Positions 24,954-33,997 of a stretch of DNA of 54,607 nucleotides are shown in pieces (positions within the stretch are counted from its first letter, which is position 1; every line of letters begins with the position of its first letter). The notes beneath the pieces are model-generated. The model did no database searches. It worked only from the letters and a program-made list of their open reading frames with translations, and was not told where the DNA came from. Both the position numbers and the translations under genes were made by a program. The stretch spans positions 1-54,607 of the forward strand of contig CANRCT010000022.1 in the NCBI GenBank assembly GCA_947629175.1, given 5' to 3'. This DNA comes from an uncultured Muribaculaceae bacterium. Its GTDB lineage: Bacteria; Bacteroidota; Bacteroidia; Bacteroidales; Muribaculaceae.

Positions 24954-27900
24954 TTATCTGATCACCACCTTCACGGCCTTGCCCGAGGCGAGGCGCACGA
25001 TGTAGATGCCGCGGGAGAGTCCCTCCGGATTTACGCGGCGTCCGGCGATGTCGAATGTCTGCGCGCCCTCCGGCACGGTGATCGTGTTCCCCTCCACTTT
25101 CACTCCGTCAGCCTCGCCGTCGGCTCCGATGCCGCTGATGCCGGTCACCACAATGTTCTCGGTAGCGGTCTTGCCGGCCTTCTTGCCCTCTTCGAGAGCG
25201 TAGGCGCTGACGGTGTATGTGCCGTTGGCGGTGGGGGTGTATTCGATGGGCGTCCCGTCATACTTCACGAAGTCGCCTTTGTCGCCGATCCTGTACCAGA
25301 TGTCGCCGGCTTCGGCCGTCAGGGTGATGTAGTAGGTACCGCTGTTTTCAGTCAGGGTGATGTCGACGTCGCAGCTCGGGCGCAGTCCCTCTACGGCTAT
25401 CGTGGCTGCTGCCACCTGTCCGGCGGTCTTTTCGGGCTCGATGCAGACGGCCTTGACGGTCATGCCGTTGTCAGCGGCCTCCACCTCGAAGGGTGCGGTG
25501 TAGAGGGCCGACCCGGCTGTGGGCTCCGAGCCGTCGGTGGTGTAGCGGATCTCGGCGTTCTGGTGCAGATGCTTTGGATCCTTGGGTGCGATGGTAACGG
25601 TGGTGAATCCTTCGCCTTTCTCGGGCGTGATCTCAAGGTCGTGGGCGCGGACGCTGACAGCAACTGGATCGCTCGCCTTTCCGGGTCGCTTGCCGTTCTC
25701 GACGACGAGCGCGCGGATCGACGCGGCCTTTTCGCTCTCGATGGGGGCGGTGTAGAGCGTCGACTCGGCTGTAGGCTCCGTGCCGTCGGTGGTGTAGTAG
25801 ATCTTGTAGCTGTCGACTGCGAGATCGGTCGCGGGGGCTATCGCCACCTCGGTGTATCCTCCCTTGGCTGTCGGGGTGATCTTCGCCTCGGCGGAGTAGT
25901 ATTCGCGCTTGATCGAAAGGGCGAGAGGCGTGCTGTAGTCATGGCCAGGAACGATAGCGCGGGCAGCGAATTCAGCCGATTCTCCGACCGTCACGACTCC
26001 GGCGTAGGGCTTCCATGTGGCGCCTCCGTCGAGCGAATACTCGATCGTGGAATACTGTTCATCGCATGCGAGGCTGATGACTACATCTTCTACTGTCACA
26101 ACTTTTCCATCCTCGATGCTCTCCTCTCCGGTGATCTCATACGTGGGAGTATGGGCCGGACGGCGCTTCTCGATGGTCATAGGCACAAATTCCAGGTCAT
26201 CAAGCGTAAGCGGAGCGGCTGTCTCATCTTCATCTTCATCGGCAGCAAGAGTCATCTTCGAGCGGGGAACGCTCTTGTCGTTCTTCGGCAGGAGAAGACC
26301 GGTCAGCACATATCCGCTTTCGGGACTGTTGCCTGTGATATCGCACTCAAACGCGTTGCTGAGCTTAATCTCTTTGGGCTCATCTGTGAGATCGGCGATG
26401 GTGAGTGATCCGTCGGCTCCCTCGATGATGCGCGTGTCGGTCAGACGGACGTATTTCTCCACATGGTCGGCTGTGAGCTTGCCGGTGATCACCGGCTCGA
26501 TGGACGGAAGTGTCTCATCTTCGGCGGGGGTGTAGACATGATTCTCCAGACGATCAATCAATGTATACTGGTATCTGAAGTTCATGCCTCCGACAGCTTT
26601 GGAGGAGCTTGTCTTGATATTGCTGATTGCGAAGTCACTTAGCATTGTGCCAGGCTTGGGAAGATCCTCGTCGTTGCCGAGACTGATCACCAGATAATGG
26701 CCGGTTGCATCGGTGACTGTCGCGAGATTGCCATAAGGCCAGATTGTGGCGGCAGAGGCCACTCTCAATGCACCGTGCATGTGCATATAGTTGACCTGAG
26801 GATCGAGGTTCTCTTCGAGCGATGCTAGGGCGTCGTTGATGTCGGATACGTCGGGCGATGGTTTTTTGACAGTAAAAGTGCGTCCGGTCAAAGCGCCGGC
26901 TTCAGGATTGCAGCCCGCGAACTGATAGCGGTAATCCTTGTCTTCGGTAGTCAGTTTGATTGTTTCGTCAACTCCTATCGCATGCCATTCGGCAGCAAGG
27001 AATGCGGCGCTGAGTTCATCAGCCGTCATATCGATCCATTCCCCGGCATTGTCGGGATCCTCTTTCTTTGTGTACACTTTCTTGTATGAAAGAAGCGTTC
27101 CTTCGGGAGCCGAGAACCGGATCGTCCCGTAGTCATAGAATGATCTGTCGTAAACGGTTGTTACAGGCGAGTCATTGAAGTAGACGGTGAGATCGGGATT
27201 AGACGTCAGAGTCGCCGCTACTGTGGCGACGTCAAGCGATGTCTTGCCGTCGGCCTTGACGATCGTGCCGGTGATGTTGAAGCTGGCATAGGAACGTTTT
27301 GACAGGACGGTTTCTGAGCCGTCGGTCGCGACGATGAAACTCGGCATTTTCTGGTTGATGATGTTCCTGTGACTGTTGAGCAGGGTTGAATTGGTAGTCC
27401 ATACAAGCTCTGCCTCCTCTTCGCCTACCGGTAGCGAAAGGGTGTAGGTGTTAGCTTTGATTGCCGCCTCATCTGCATACGTCTTCGTCACCAGAGTGCC
27501 TCGGAAGGTAACCACTGCGCCATCGGCATATTTGTCGAGCGAAGCTTTTCCGTAGTAGCTGTCGTGGTGGGGATGGTCGCAGATAGTGACGATGTTGTCG
27601 AGGCATTCGAGCGAGATCACTTCGAGTTTCACTCCGCCATTGCCGTCGCTCATCACGTAGCCCACAATATGGTAGGAGGCATCATCGTTCGCTCCGTTGA
27701 TCGTGGCCTGATGGGCTGTCCTATTGACGGCTCCGAGGTTGTCCCATGACAGGGCGATGTCGGATTTCAAAGCCAGCATCATCGGGCTGTCGTCGTCAGC
27801 CGCTTTCTTGATCTTGACTCCCTTTATTTCCACGACTTTTCGGATATACGACTTGTCGATCTGCGCTTCGGCTGGGTTCTCGATTTTTGACGAAACACGC

Positions 27901-30900
27901 CAGTCGTTGAGATGACTGATGAATGCTGCGCTGCTGTTGCCGATGGGACGGTGGAAGCCCCAGTCGTCAGTAGTTCTGGTGTTAGAAGATGCCGGTTTGA
28001 GCATATTGGATGCGTCAAGAGTCATTTTGTCATCGGCTATCTGCATTGTGAGCCATGAGAGACCTTCACCTTCCGCAACTGTAGCACTGTTTGCACTTGA
28101 GGTTCGGTAATAGGCTCGGACCACCGTCGTACTCCATCCCTTGCTTGAATAGACAAGGAAGAAGTCGGGATTTGCTTCCTGCTCATCAGTAGCATTTCCC
28201 TCATCGTCGGTGTTAACGTCTCTTACGAGCATGTAGTTGCCTCTGATATATGCAGTCATTGCTATAGGGCGGTACCATGTCCCTGAAGCGTTGCCGAGGT
28301 CGAAGTGAAAATTATGAGGAGTTTCGATTTTAACAAATCCTTTGTCGTTTTCAAAGTCGATTTGTGAGAAAGCCGTACGATAGCTGATATTATCTTTTGA
28401 AGCGTCCTTGACAATCAGAATGCTTGCTTCGCTGCGCTCGAACGGGATGCCTGTGGCGCCCACGTTCTGGTCCTCGACATGGACAGTGGCCACGCCGTTG
28501 TTGATATGTGTGGAGTTTTGCAACTTTTGGGATTTAGCCTGGGAGCTGAATGGAGTTGGTACGTCATTCTTGTCAATATACCAGGCGTAATAGTTGGTAC
28601 CGGAACTGAAAGCGGCGGTGACTTCCGCTGTTGAATGGAGTTTTATGGCTGTCGTGACGTTGCCTTCGGTGATGGGATCTCCTTCAATTTGGCCGGCCAC
28701 CGTGAATGTAAACGCTGGACTCGTCTGAATTGTCTTGGCCTGATTCTTATACATCAGGTAGTATCTGTCATTCTCCGCATCATATTCAACGATGCCGCAG
28801 ATAGTGATCTTGTCATCTGTTGTAAGGCTGCTCAGACTCGTAGTTGACTGGGTGTTCTGATAGGAGTTACTTACAGAGGGTACGATCATCAGTTTCGTGC
28901 CGGCCGTGACTACAGGCAGCTCGCCCTTATCGTTGGAGAATGTACCGGACGACTTGTCATAAGTAACGTTGCGTATCCATACCATTCGGCCGTAGAGATC
29001 TTTCGTTATCTCTTCAGCCTTGCAGTGCGTGTTGAGCGTGCGGGCGAAGAGGGCGTTGGATCCTACGCTTGACGGTGCGACAAGAGCGGTCTGATGGCAT
29101 TCGCTGAAATGATCGATGCCGGCAGATGCATCTTTGAGAATCAGTATGGGGTGTCCCTGCTTGTTTACTTTCACAGTCGCTACAACCCCTTTCGAGGGAA
29201 TGAACATATTGAATGTCGTCCCCGACATTGTATAGGCTGCGCCTTTGAAGGCATTTCCGGGAACTTGGGCGTCAGTAGTTTTGGCAAGTTTTGACATCAT
29301 AACCACCGGATTGTTGTCGAGATCTCGGCCATAAGTCATGTATGTCAGTTTGTCGGTGCCAAGAGTACCTGCTGCTATTACGTTGACAGGGAAATTGAGC
29401 CAAACTGTTTTGCCGTCAAGCGCTGCGGTGATCTGCGAGGCGTTGTCGAGCATGACGGTTTCGGCCTTCTCAAACTGATATGCTATCACAGGCGAAGCGG
29501 TTTCTTTACCGTCGGTTCCGGTAGCGTAGACGCGTAGCGCGAGATGCGGCTTGGCGCCGTCGATGTCGATGGTGGATCCGGAGGTGAGTTCTGTGGCTTT
29601 TGCGCGGTCGAATGTTTCCGTGGTCAGAGCATCGTCACTCCACTGGCAGTAGACCTTCGCTTCGGGATAGAGCGGGTCGGTGAATGTCATTGTGGCTTTT
29701 CCGGCCCCGTATATCTGATAGATGCCCTTGTTGTCAACAGTGATTTTGTCGGGCATCGTGAGAGATGCCGCCATAGGCGTGCGCTGTTCTCTGGGGTTGT
29801 TGGATGTGTAGGAGAGCGTCAGCTCCTGGAAGATTACAGTGGGAGCGAGGCCGTTTGTGTGATCGTTCGTTTTGTTGCCACCGGTAATGCCATCATACGT
29901 GGGACTGGCATTGGCTGTGATACAATCGGCATCTGTAAGTCCTGTAGGGTTGGTGAATGTTGCGAGCATCTCTGTCGTTGAGCCGCTACCTCTGACGCCG
30001 TTGCTTCCTATAGTTATGTTGCTGATAAGGCGGCCGGCAAGAGTGGAGTAAGTATATGCAGGGGCTTTGCCTCTGAGGGTATAAGTGACTTTATAGGCTT
30101 CGTTGTTGCCTAAGGCTGTGAACTCAGGATCAAGATATGTCCGGAACTTGCATCCGGCAGTAGTGCCTATCCATCGTTCTGCTCCGTTGATGATAGCTGT
30201 CAGTTGTCCTGTCTTTGGACTGGCGGGGAGAGTGAATTCGGTTATCGCTTCGCCTAATTTTACTTTTACGGGCGATTCTGTGATCTTGACGGTCTCGGCT
30301 CCGATGACTTCCTCCCATTCGGTTGCTTCGCCGACTTTATACAGGATTGGAGTGCCAAAATCTTTGCCTACGCTAAACGTGTGGTCGTATTTCGGCGTGT
30401 CTTCAGTTGTTTCGAAATAGGTGACCTCGATGCCGCTGAAATTGATTATGGCATCTGCGGTGGGTTTTACTCCTATCAGATTTAAGGATTCCGTCCCTAT
30501 TGGAGATGCAGGTACGAATGAAACCGATGTCCAGTAGTAATTTGAATTTACCCCTGAAGCATTGATTGTAGTTGATAGATCTATATTGCCCAGACATTCT
30601 ATAGGTCGTAGAAAATCTACGACAGTTCCAGATTTATAATAGAAGTCGGACGAAGAACCACTTTTGTGGGTTATAAGTTTGACTGATTTAATGCGTTTTC
30701 CCTCTCCGAGGCTTATGCTGAATGCCGTGCCGGGATCGGTAGTGAGTTTGTGCATTACCTGCAGGTAGTCTGCAGTCAATTGGTTGGTAGATTGGAAGGG
30801 GATGTTTGAGCCTGATGCTATCGGGCTTTTTGAGAAGTCGAAATCCACGAAAATGTCTACGTCTTCTTCCCCGTTATTGCCTGTTAGGATGATTTTTCCC

Positions 30901-31169
30901 CAGCCGTATTGTTTCGGACCGATTGGCGCTTCTGTGAGCGTTTTTACTTTGTCGCCGGTGTCGAGAGTGAAATCAGTGGGATCGGTCGATGAGTAAAGCA
31001 CCGCTTTGGCGCGGTTGCCCGCCTTGACTTTGCCGCCGGTATAGGCGTCGGAAGAGAATGTGAATGAGACGGTTTTCTCTTCAGGCGTTGTCGTCTGGGC
31101 TTGGGCGGGGTGTGGGGAGAGACCACAGAGGGCCGCGGCCCCGAGTAGGGTGAGTAGAAGTTTTTTCAT
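24954..31169 (-). CDS. Giant secreted protein with type IX secretion sorting domain
   Basis: A 2071-residue protein. Residues 1-25 are a clear signal peptide (KKLLLTLLGAAALCGL, cleavage near AQA). The long middle is strand-rich with many Ser/Thr and no recognised catalytic motif. Near residues 1700-1900 lie three chitobiase/hexosaminidase C-terminal-like repeats with YTTDGTEPTAESTLYTAP at about 1785 and YTTDGSEPTAGSALYTAP at about 1870, and a weaker one at about 1708. The last 70 residues form a type-A type IX sorting domain (FDIAGRRVNPEGLSRGIYIV then RLASGKAVKVVIR). I chose the ATG at 31169, where the signal peptide starts. It is probably surface-anchored. Ligand unknown. Confidence 0.85.
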   Translation of the reverse strand: MKKLLLTLLGAAALCGLSPHPAQAQTTTPEEKTVSFTFSSDAYTGGKVKAGNRAKAVLYSSTDPTDFTLDTGDKVKTLTEAPIGPKQYGWGKIILTGNNGEEDVDIFVDFDFSKSPIASGSNIPFQSTNQLTADYLQVMHKLTTDPGTAFSISLGEGKRIKSVKLITHKSGSSSDFYYKSGTVVDFLRPIECLGNIDLSTTINASGVNSNYYWTSVSFVPASPIGTESLNLIGVKPTADAIINFSGIEVTYFETTEDTPKYDHTFSVGKDFGTPILYKVGEATEWEEVIGAETVKITESPVKVKLGEAITEFTLPASPKTGQLTAIINGAERWIGTTAGCKFRTYLDPEFTALGNNEAYKVTYTLRGKAPAYTYSTLAGRLISNITIGSNGVRGSGSTTEMLATFTNPTGLTDADCITANASPTYDGITGGNKTNDHTNGLAPTVIFQELTLSYTSNNPREQRTPMAASLTMPDKITVDNKGIYQIYGAGKATMTFTDPLYPEAKVYCQWSDDALTTETFDRAKATELTSGSTIDIDGAKPHLALRVYATGTDGKETASPVIAYQFEKAETVMLDNASQITAALDGKTVWLNFPVNVIAAGTLGTDKLTYMTYGRDLDNNPVVMMSKLAKTTDAQVPGNAFKGAAYTMSGTTFNMFIPSKGVVATVKVNKQGHPILILKDASAGIDHFSECHQTALVAPSSVGSNALFARTLNTHCKAEEITKDLYGRMVWIRNVTYDKSSGTFSNDKGELPVVTAGTKLMIVPSVSNSYQNTQSTTSLSSLTTDDKITICGIVEYDAENDRYYLMYKNQAKTIQTSPAFTFTVAGQIEGDPITEGNVTTAIKLHSTAEVTAAFSSGTNYYAWYIDKNDVPTPFSSQAKSQKLQNSTHINNGVATVHVEDQNVGATGIPFERSEASILIVKDASKDNISYRTAFSQIDFENDKGFVKIETPHNFHFDLGNASGTWYRPIAMTAYIRGNYMLVRDVNTDDEGNATDEQEANPDFFLVYSSKGWSTTVVRAYYRTSSANSATVAEGEGLSWLTMQIADDKMTLDASNMLKPASSNTRTTDDWGFHRPIGNSSAAFISHLNDWRVSSKIENPAEAQIDKSYIRKVVEIKGVKIKKAADDDSPMMLALKSDIALSWDNLGAVNRTAHQATINGANDDASYHIVGYVMSDGNGGVKLEVISLECLDNIVTICDHPHHDSYYGKASLDKYADGAVVTFRGTLVTKTYADEAAIKANTYTLSLPVGEEEAELVWTTNSTLLNSHRNIINQKMPSFIVATDGSETVLSKRSYASFNITGTIVKADGKTSLDVATVAATLTSNPDLTVYFNDSPVTTVYDRSFYDYGTIRFSAPEGTLLSYKKVYTKKEDPDNAGEWIDMTADELSAAFLAAEWHAIGVDETIKLTTEDKDYRYQFAGCNPEAGALTGRTFTVKKPSPDVSDINDALASLEENLDPQVNYMHMHGALRVASAATIWPYGNLATVTDATGHYLVISLGNDEDLPKPGTMLSDFAISNIKTSSSKAVGGMNFRYQYTLIDRLENHVYTPAEDETLPSIEPVITGKLTADHVEKYVRLTDTRIIEGADGSLTIADLTDEPKEIKLSNAFECDITGNSPESGYVLTGLLLPKNDKSVPRSKMTLAADEDEDETAAPLTLDDLEFVPMTIEKRRPAHTPTYEITGEESIEDGKVVTVEDVVISLACDEQYSTIEYSLDGGATWKPYAGVVTVGESAEFAARAIVPGHDYSTPLALSIKREYYSAEAKITPTAKGGYTEVAIAPATDLAVDSYKIYYTTDGTEPTAESTLYTAPIESEKAASIRALVVENGKRPGKASDPVAVSVRAHDLEITPEKGEGFTTVTIAPKDPKHLHQNAEIRYTTDGSEPTAGSALYTAPFEVEAADNGMTVKAVCIEPEKTAGQVAAATIAVEGLRPSCDVDITLTENSGTYYITLTAEAGDIWYRIGDKGDFVKYDGTPIEYTPTANGTYTVSAYALEEGKKAGKTATENIVVTGISGIGADGEADGVKVEGNTITVPEGAQTFDIAGRRVNPEGLSRGIYIVRLASGKAVKVVIR

Positions 31170-31342
31170 AATCACGTTCCTGTTTAGTGAAAAATAAGAT
31201 TTGGTATTGTATAAAATAAGAATATTTTCCTGAATCCCTGTAAATAGACAGATCGGTCTCAAAAACCACGGTTGAAATTAAGTTTTTGAGATTATTGCGA
31301 ATACTTTGGTCGAAAAGTTTAACAGAATTGTAAAAGTGTGTC

Positions 31343-31353
31343 GGGGGGGGGGG
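31343..31353. repeat. Homopolymer of eleven Gs
   Basis: An uninterrupted G11 run about 175 bases upstream of the giant secreted protein's ATG. Such runs slip in replication and can act as phase-variable switches. Confidence 0.8.
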
Positions 31354-31457
31354 TACAAAAATGTATACAAAAGGTAACACGAGGCGCGTGTCGCGCCGAA
31401 GTGACGCTTTCACTGCGACTGTATCAATAGTGCAAGAAAAATGCATATAATTTGTGG

Positions 31458-31528
31458 GGACGCGATACATCGCGTCCGCCTCCGCATGGCGCGTCCGCCC
31501 AGGCGTGTTGCGTCCGCCTCCGCATGGT
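31458..31528. repeat. Perfect dyad followed by 19-base tandem repeats
   Basis: GGACGCGATACATCGCGTCC (31458-31477) is a perfect 9-base dyad. Beginning inside it, three 19-base units start GCGTCCGCC at 31472, 31491 and 31510. The first and third units share 18 bases (GCGTCCGCCTCCGCATGG), and the middle one has a different second half. It looks like a dispersed intergenic palindrome. No gene is visible between 31170 and 31656. Confidence 0.7.
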
Positions 31529-31570
31529 TATCTCAGCCGCGGTGATGCCGCGGCGTATCGGCAGGGACGT

Positions 31571-31618
31571 AAAAAAGGCGGTGCGCCGGGCTCTCGCGAG
31601 CTGCGGCGCACCGCCTTT
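31571..31618 (-). terminator. Terminator of the inositol-phosphate synthase gene
   Basis: AAAGGCGGTGCGCCG (31574-31588) pairs perfectly with the arm ending at 31618. On the minus strand six Ts follow. It lies about 40 bases after the synthase stop. Confidence 0.9.
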
Positions 31619-31656
31619 GCGGTTATCTTGTATTTGTCAGTCGGACCGACTGCGGA

Positions 31657-32964
31657 TCAGTCGATCTCTTCGTCAGCCTCGTAGCCGCCCATCTCGCGGA
31701 GGGCGTTCTTGAGCATGACGTACTGCTGGAAGAGATGATTGACGGGCACTTCACCCTTGGTGTAGTCGTGCATCGGGCTCTTGAGGAAGAAGCTCAGGAA
31801 GCGCTGTATGCCGTGGCGGCCGGCGCGTGCGGCGAGGTCGCTGAGCAGCACGAGGTCGAGGCAGAGGGGAGCGGCGAGGATGGAGTCGCGGCAGAGGAAG
31901 TTGATCTTGATCTGCATGGGATAGCCCATCCATCCGAAGATGTCGATGTTGTCCCAGCCCTCCTTGTTGTCGTTGCGCGGGGGATAGTAGTTGATGCGCA
32001 CCTTGTGGTAGTAGTCGGTGTAGAGGTCGGGCTGCTCCTCGGGTACGAGGATCGACTCCAGAGTGGAGAGCTTCGAAACCTCCTTGGTGCGGAAGTTGGC
32101 GGGCTCGTCGAGCACGAGGCCGTCGCGGTTGCCGAGGATGTTGGTCGAGAACCATCCGGAGAGGCCGAGGCAGCGGGTGCCGATGATGGGTGCGAAGCCG
32201 CTCTTCACGAGGGTCTGGCCTGTCTTGAAGTCCTTGCCTGCGATGGGCATGCCGGTCTGCTCGGAGAGCTCCCACATGGCGGGGATGTCGACAGTGGTGT
32301 TGGGTGCGCCCATGATGAAGGGTGCGCCCTCCTTGAGAGCTGCGTAGGCGTAGCACATCGAGGGAGCGATATGCTCCTTGTCGTCGGCCTTCATGGCTGC
32401 TTCAAGAGCGGCGAGCGAGCCGTGTACCTTCTCGTCGACCGGAACGTAAACCTCGGTAGAAGCCGCCCAGAGCACTACGACGCGGTCGACGCCTGTCTCC
32501 TTCTTGAAGCGGCGGATATCCTCGCGGATCTGCTCGGTCATGTCCCAGCGGTCCTTGACGGTCTTAACGTTGTCGCCGTCGAGACGCTTGGCGTAGTTGT
32601 GGTCGAATGCGGCCTTCATGGGGACGATCTTCTCGAGCTCGTCCTTCACGGGGTTGATGTCCTTCTCCTTGAGCACCTCGCAGTTGATGGCGCTCTCGTA
32701 GGCGTTGGCGGGATAAACGTCCCATGCTCCGAACACGATGTCGTTGAGGTCGGCGATGGGCACGATTTCGTTGTATTTCAGATATTTTTTGTCAGCACCT
32801 TTTCCAACGCGGATTTTGTCGTACTGCGTCATCGAACCGACAGGTTTTGCAAGGCCTTTGCGGGCCATGAGTACGCCGGTCATGAAGGTGGAGGAGACTG
32901 CTCCGAGACCTACCACGAGGACTCCGAGCTTACCTTCGGCAGGCTTGACATTTGATTTGCTCAT
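31657..32964 (-). CDS. ino1: myo-Inositol-1-phosphate synthase
   Basis: A 435-residue NAD-dependent isomerase that turns glucose-6-phosphate into inositol-3-phosphate, the entry to inositol lipids. It shows the Rossmann motif VLVVGLGAVSSTFMTGVLMA, VVVLWAASTEVYVP, AKRLDGDNVKTV, the catalytic-region GKDFKTGQTLVKSGFAP, and GWFSTNILGNRDGLVLDEP. Length fits the prokaryotic group. In Bacteroides thetaiotaomicron the homologue is reported to lie beside the inositol-lipid genes. Here it is separated from them by 317 bases and has its own terminator. An 8-base inverted repeat sits in its upstream region. Confidence 0.95.
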   Translation of the reverse strand: MSKSNVKPAEGKLGVLVVGLGAVSSTFMTGVLMARKGLAKPVGSMTQYDKIRVGKGADKKYLKYNEIVPIADLNDIVFGAWDVYPANAYESAINCEVLKEKDINPVKDELEKIVPMKAAFDHNYAKRLDGDNVKTVKDRWDMTEQIREDIRRFKKETGVDRVVVLWAASTEVYVPVDEKVHGSLAALEAAMKADDKEHIAPSMCYAYAALKEGAPFIMGAPNTTVDIPAMWELSEQTGMPIAGKDFKTGQTLVKSGFAPIIGTRCLGLSGWFSTNILGNRDGLVLDEPANFRTKEVSKLSTLESILVPEEQPDLYTDYYHKVRINYYPPRNDNKEGWDNIDIFGWMGYPMQIKINFLCRDSILAAPLCLDLVLLSDLAARAGRHGIQRFLSFFLKSPMHDYTKGEVPVNHLFQQYVMLKNALREMGGYEADEEID

Positions 32965-33010
32965 AATTTAATTAGATTGGTTATATAGTTGTTAAAATTT
33001 CTTTAATGGG

Positions 33011-33042
33011 CGCTCGTTCAGGCGAGGGCCGAAAAACGAGCG
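33011..33042. promoter_or_regulatory. Inverted repeat in the leader of the inositol-phosphate synthase gene
   Basis: CGCTCGTT (33011-33018) and AACGAGCG (33035-33042) form an 8-base perfect inverted repeat, about 47-78 bases upstream of the ATG at 32964. It could fold in the leader RNA or bind a regulator. No T-run follows. Confidence 0.4.
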
Positions 33043-33128
33043 TAAAATTACCCTATATTTTTCAATTGTGAAAGAATTTCAACAGTTATCTTCAATTTGA
33101 TTCGTTAAAGATAACAAACCTGCCACAA

Positions 33129-33147
33129 TAACAATAAAATATTGTTA
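33129..33147. terminator. AT-rich perfect dyad between synthase and HAD genes
   Basis: TAACAATA, a three-base loop AAA, and TATTGTTA. It may be a weak terminator for the HAD gene or an operator. The function is undecided. Confidence 0.35.
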
Positions 33148-33218
33148 AATGTTGAAATACAGTCGGCAAAGAATGTGAATGGAAGTTAATAGCCCTCGGC
33201 GGGAAGAAGAGGAAGTGT

Positions 33219-33263
33219 ATTGGCCTAATTGGTCTAATTGGCCTGATTGGTCTAATTGGCTAT
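33219..33263. repeat. 9-base tandem repeat, five units
   Basis: ATTGGCCTA, ATTGGTCTA, ATTGGCCTG, ATTGGTCTA and ATTGGCTAT run head to tail just after the HAD gene stop. It shares the 9-base period and YCTAnnnGG core with the repeat at 24815-24841. Confidence 0.75.
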
Positions 33264-33281
33264 CCGATCCTCTCCCCGCTT

Positions 33282-33974
33282 TCAGATCATCCCGAGTATG
33301 TCGGCGAGGCGGCCTATCTGCGAGGGATGGGTGGCGAGATCCTCTTCCGGCGTCCAGCCTTTGCCTTTGAGCCACGCCGTGGGGCAGCCTATGGACTCTG
33401 CGGGCAGTATGTCTTTTTTCAGGCTGTCGCCCACCACGAGCACCTCCCGGGGCTGCAGCCCGAGGGCGTCGACGCCGAGCATGAAGATGCGCGGATCCGG
33501 CTTCCTTACACCCACCACCGCGCTCTCAATGACGGCACGGAACAGATGGTCGAGGCCGAAATCGGCGAGCACGGCCCCGATATTGCCGTAGAAATTGCTG
33601 ACGAGCACCGCCGGAACTCGGGCGGTCACTCCCTCGATGACGGGGCGCGACTCTTCGACGCACTCCCGGGCGCGGTCATAGCAGTAACGGGCCGCCTCCT
33701 CGGCCATCGCGTCGGTGGCGGTGTAGCCGCTGTCGCGGAGGAAGCGGGCCTCGGTGGCAGTCTTTGCCTGCATGAGCTGCATGAAGTCGAAGTCGGACTT
33801 CACCACCGGATGTGTGGCGAAGTAGCGCTCCGTAGCCACATAGGCCTCGCGGAACGCCTCCCTGGAGAATGTGGCTCCTGCGCGGAACCAGCCGTCCCAG
33901 ATTATTTCGCTCCAGTGGTCGCCGCGGCTGTCGATAGTGCCGCCATAGTCGAATATCACTCCTTTTATATCCAT
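33282..33974 (-). CDS. HAD-superfamily hydrolase of the inositol-lipid locus
   Basis: A 230-residue HAD phosphatase. Motif I reads GVIFDYGGTIDSRG, where the second Asp of DxD is replaced by Gly in the usual FDYGGT way. Motif II is AVLVSNFYGNIGA, motif III the Lys in VGVRKPDPRIF and motif IV VLVVGDSLKKDI. A helical cap lies at about residues 20-110. It follows the second CDP-alcohol transferase gene by 23 bases. It could remove phosphate from an inositol-lipid intermediate or a soluble inositol phosphate, but this is inferred only from position. Confidence 0.85.
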   Translation of the reverse strand: MDIKGVIFDYGGTIDSRGDHWSEIIWDGWFRAGATFSREAFREAYVATERYFATHPVVKSDFDFMQLMQAKTATEARFLRDSGYTATDAMAEEAARYCYDRARECVEESRPVIEGVTARVPAVLVSNFYGNIGAVLADFGLDHLFRAVIESAVVGVRKPDPRIFMLGVDALGLQPREVLVVGDSLKKDILPAESIGCPTAWLKGKGWTPEEDLATHPSQIGRLADILGMI

Positions 33975-33997
33975 GGTCGGGGGGATGTCGGGTCGGT

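Noticed and set aside
24945-26408. 487-residue plus-strand ORF opposite the giant secreted protein
   Set aside because: Translation has no domain, and the minus-strand frame carries a type IX sorting domain and repeats at the same place.
33219-33263. CRISPR array
   Set aside because: The units are 9 bases and contiguous with no spacers. No cas genes are present anywhere in the window.
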